Of a stretch of DNA of 64,000 nucleotides, positions 61,837 to 64,000 are shown one piece after another. The position numbers were made by a program, and so were the translations under genes. How positions within the stretch are numbered: the first letter of the stretch is position 1; every line of letters starts with the position of its first letter. The DNA is taken from NCBI RefSeq assembly GCF_001570625.1, contig NZ_BBQT01000001.1, forward strand, positions 124,001 to 188,000, in the 5' to 3' direction. Origin of the DNA: Syntrophomonas wolfei subsp. methylbutyratica (lineage in GTDB: Bacteria > Bacillota > Syntrophomonadia > Syntrophomonadales > Syntrophomonadaceae). The notes beneath the pieces are model-generated. The model did not search any database. It was not told the origin of the DNA and was given only the letters and a program-made list of their open reading frames with translations.

Positions 61837-62102
61837 ATATTATCTTCCCTGTTAGATAAATCCAAAAAATTTTCAAGTTCAAATTGCGTAATATCAGCCA
61901 ATAGTAAATAATCCTGCTTCTGTAAGGCTTCCAGGCAGGCCTGCATAATATGATTGAACCTTTGCACCTTGTCAATATCACTCAGGTCAAAGGCCGATGT
62001 TTCAATAATAGTTGTCATAAGGTTACTGAGCTGTGCTGGTACTGTCCCTATATTGTAATCAAATATATCCCTCTGTAACTGTTTGATTTTTTGTTGTAAC
62101 AT
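61833..62102 (-). CDS. Small helical protein coupled to maf
   Basis: An 89-residue acidic helical protein with no recognised family. LQRDIFDYNIGTVPAQLSNL and FDLSDIDKVQRFNHIMQACL are amphipathic; QKQDYLLLADITQFELENFL resembles the tail of some chaperones and of the FliT/FlgN group. It overlaps maf by four bases (ATGA) and lies between flagellin and maf. It may be a flagellin or Maf partner. Confidence 0.65.
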   Translation of the reverse strand: MLQQKIKQLQRDIFDYNIGTVPAQLSNLMTTIIETSAFDLSDIDKVQRFNHIMQACLEALQKQDYLLLADITQFELENFLDLSNREDNI

Positions 62103-62150
62103 CTTTAATTACCTTCTCTAATTAATCTTATTAAACCTGAATTTATAAAT

Positions 62151-62183
62151 AACTGTAGCGGAAAGCAATATTCCGCTACAGTT
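62151..62183 (-). terminator. Terminator after flagellin
   Basis: A perfect 13-bp stem, AACTGTAGCGGAA and TTCCGCTACAGTT, with a 7-base loop, 13 bp downstream of the flagellin stop. The minus strand goes on with TATTTAT rather than a pure T-run, so partial read-through to maf is possible. Confidence 0.7.
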
Positions 62184-62196
62184 AAGTGAATAATAA

Positions 62197-64000
62197 CTAT
62201 CTGAGTAATTGCAGAACTGTCTGCGGCATCTGGTTGGCCTGTGCCAGCATAGCTGTAGCTGCCTGCTGGAGGATGTTGTACTTGGTGAAGTTCATCATCT
62301 CTTTGGCCATGTCGACATCACGGATACGTGATTCGGATGCACTCAGGTTCTCGGAAGTTACCGACAAGTTATTTATGGTGTGTTCCAGTCTGTTCTGGAG
62401 AGCACCAAGTTTAGCTCTCTCTGAAGATACCCGGTTAATAGCGATATCAATCTTACCAATTGCAATATTGGCATGTTCGTTGCTGGTAACTAATATGTTG
62501 TTTACTCCAAGAGCCCGGGTACTCATATCACCAATACCTACTCCAATATCCTGTTTCTGGTTGGCACCTATATGGAATACGGTGGTATTATCTGATATAT
62601 GAATGAAAGTACTTTCACCCTCAATAGTCCCCGTAAGAGTAAACTTCTTATCAGTGTCATCCCAGGTTACCCTAACACCAGTATTGGAGGCAAACTGTAC
62701 GTCTACATCCTTATTTACTACCCCTATAAGGTTGTTACCTGAGATCTCCACATCCTTGGCCAATAATACCTGATTGTGGGCTTCGTATACGCTGACTTTA
62801 AACTGGGTCTCAGTAGCCTTTTGAATGGTCTGCAGGCTCAGCGCACGCAGAACCGGGTCATCCCCGATAAAGGTAATCTTGCCATCATTACCGGATATAC
62901 CGGAACGAATAATGAAGGTACCTGGTACAGCCTGCAAACCTTCAGTTCCCCAGGGGTCATAACTGACAAAGCGGTCTTTGGACACTGATGAATCCACTAC
63001 ATATTTCTGTCCCAGACCATTATATATGGCCTCATTAAGCTTATTCCTAACTGAACCGATGGTATCGGTATCGAACAAAGTAATATAAGTCTTTTGTCCA
63101 TCTCCCTGTACCAACTGGATGGTCTGGGGATTGGCCAGAATGAAGTTCCCAGAACTATCCCAGAATTCCTGGATATCATAAAGCTTCGTACTTTCCAGGG
63201 CAATTTCTCCTACACGTTCAATCTTGGTGGCCTGGAAATCAGCCATTGCAAGCCCTGCGTCAGTTCCAGATGTGATTCCCGAAAACGATGCTGTTGCATC
63301 CTCGATTCTCATATCCAGGAAGTAACTTACGTTTACTCCAGTCATGGATTCCCCAGTATCGTTAAGTTTAAGTGCCATTACAGCATCAAATACCTGTTGC
63401 TGGTTAGTCTGCATTAATCCGCTTATGGATGAACCGGATGCGCCGATTTCAAGAGTTACATTAATAACTGCAGATTGCCCGCTCATATGACCTGATACGG
63501 CAAAAGCCCCAATACCAGAAGCATAAGTAAACTGGAATACTACCCCAGTCATCAAAACCCCGCTGGGACCTGTGAAGTTCTGCAGCGCTACAAAAGATAA
63601 CCCACCACCAGTTAATAACGTATAGGAACCTACTCCTCCACTTACAGTAACCGTTTCATGCTTAATCCGCATGATATCAGTCTTCAGCACTTCAGCCTGT
63701 CCGGGTGTAGCGGTAATCTTCAGCTCATAGTTGCCCCCACCCGGAGCCTTCTGTCCAAACTGGTCGAGCTGGCGGAGGCCATCCCGCATGAATACGCGGG
63801 TGCTGATCTTGTCGGTGGATACCAGAGCGGAACTGGTGCCATCCAAAAGGTTCTTGGTATTAAACTGGGTAGTACCGGCAATGCGGTCGATTTCATCAGT
63901 TAACTGGTTGATTTCCTTTTGAATCTGGGTTCTGTCCTGAGAAGTGTAGGTACCGTTGGCAGATTGTACCGCCAGTTCCCGCATTCTTTGCAGGATAGCG
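62197..64000 (-). CDS. Flagellin, N-terminus outside the window
   Basis: The last 601 codons of a large flagellin, continuing beyond 64000. The visible N-terminal D1 part reads [20 protein letters not shown] and [20 protein letters not shown]. The C-terminal D0 end is [20 protein letters not shown] followed by LQLLR. The central domain, over 400 residues, is variable and Ser/Thr/Gly-rich. Adding the missing 90 or so residues gives close to 690, much longer than a basic 280-residue flagellin. The central domain is the probable target of Maf glycosylation. Confidence 0.95.
   Translation of the reverse strand, partial: AILQRMRELAVQSANGTYTSQDRTQIQKEINQLTDEIDRIAGTTQFNTKNLLDGTSSALVSTDKISTRVFMRDGLRQLDQFGQKAPGGGNYELKITATPGQAEVLKTDIMRIKHETVTVSGGVGSYTLLTGGGLSFVALQNFTGPSGVLMTGVVFQFTYASGIGAFAVSGHMSGQSAVINVTLEIGASGSSISGLMQTNQQQVFDAVMALKLNDTGESMTGVNVSYFLDMRIEDATASFSGITSGTDAGLAMADFQATKIERVGEIALESTKLYDIQEFWDSSGNFILANPQTIQLVQGDGQKTYITLFDTDTIGSVRNKLNEAIYNGLGQKYVVDSSVSKDRFVSYDPWGTEGLQAVPGTFIIRSGISGNDGKITFIGDDPVLRALSLQTIQKATETQFKVSVYEAHNQVLLAKDVEISGNNLIGVVNKDVDVQFASNTGVRVTWDDTDKKFTLTGTIEGESTFIHISDNTTVFHIGANQKQDIGVGIGDMSTRALGVNNILVTSNEHANIAIGKIDIAINRVSSERAKLGALQNRLEHTINNLSVTSENLSASESRIRDVDMAKEMMNFTKYNILQQAATAMLAQANQMPQTVLQLLR

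Noticed and set aside
39166-64000. Legionaminic or sialic acid pathway instead of pseudaminic acid
   Set aside because: PseB-, PseC-, PseG- and PseH-type sequences are all present, and no LegB/LegC-type retaining dehydratase or NeuC-type epimerase was recognised. The second module could still make another nonulosonic acid.

Overview
The window reads as a low-to-mid GC Gram-positive (Firmicutes/Clostridia-type) chromosome, and the gene content fits a syntrophic fatty-acid oxidiser close to Syntrophomonas. The evidence is an acyl-CoA dehydrogenase-etfBA operon, a whiA-yvcK-rapZ block, a uvrA-uvrB-minJ-ctpB-ftsXE-prfB-secA-hpf order like that around B. subtilis uvrBA to secA, strong AGGAGG-type ribosome sites with frequent TTG/GTG starts, and a flagellar glycosylation locus. 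The genus is inference from gene content; no 16S or marker comparison was possible.

Layout. 1-5 kb: the start of cggR (minus, cut by the window edge) with a CggR-type operator, then plus-strand genes: a coiled-coil protein, a MarR regulator and the acd-etfB-etfA beta-oxidation operon with its own sigma-A promoter and a dyad operator candidate. 5-27 kb: minus-strand housekeeping genes: rpoN, whiA, yvcK, rapZ, a PHP phosphoesterase, a phosphoglucose/phosphomannose isomerase, a ROK glucokinase, a HAD phosphatase, a small membrane protein, uvrC, uvrA, uvrB, a double P-loop ATPase, a MinJ-like PDZ protein, CtpB and an EnvC-like M23 protein. This half is dense in dispersed repeats of four kinds: MITE-like elements, a palindromic GGGGACGGTTCT element, a 39-bp hairpin repeat, and heptanucleotide CGGAWGA arrays. 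27-39 kb: ftsX, ftsE, a split transketolase, prfB with its +1 frameshift site, motB, motA, secA, hpf, a zinc-ribbon protein, two FlgN/FliT-like chaperones and fliS behind a sigma-28-type promoter.

39-64 kb: a flagellar glycosylation locus. All steps of CMP-pseudaminic acid synthesis have a candidate: PseB, PseC, PseH, PseG, PseI and an SpsF-type cytidylyltransferase for the PseF step. Between them and the flagellin lies a second module: another SpsF-type cytidylyltransferase, a Gfo/Idh/MocA oxidoreductase, a GT-B-like protein, a DegT aminotransferase, a GNAT acyltransferase, a methyltransferase, an FkbH-GNAT fusion, an acyl carrier protein and an alpha/beta-hydrolase-like protein without the usual nucleophile. 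A Maf glycosyltransferase and a long flagellin complete it. My main hypothesis is that FkbH and the ACP make a glyceryl-type thioester that is methylated and/or transferred onto the flagellar nonulosonic acid.

The locus is interrupted by a toxin-antitoxin island (HicAB and MntA-HepT on the plus strand, with an IS256 transposase remnant and a scrambled pseG pseudogene). A second, minus-strand MntA-HepT pair has one single-base frameshift at an A-tract in each gene. No rRNA, tRNA or CRISPR was seen.
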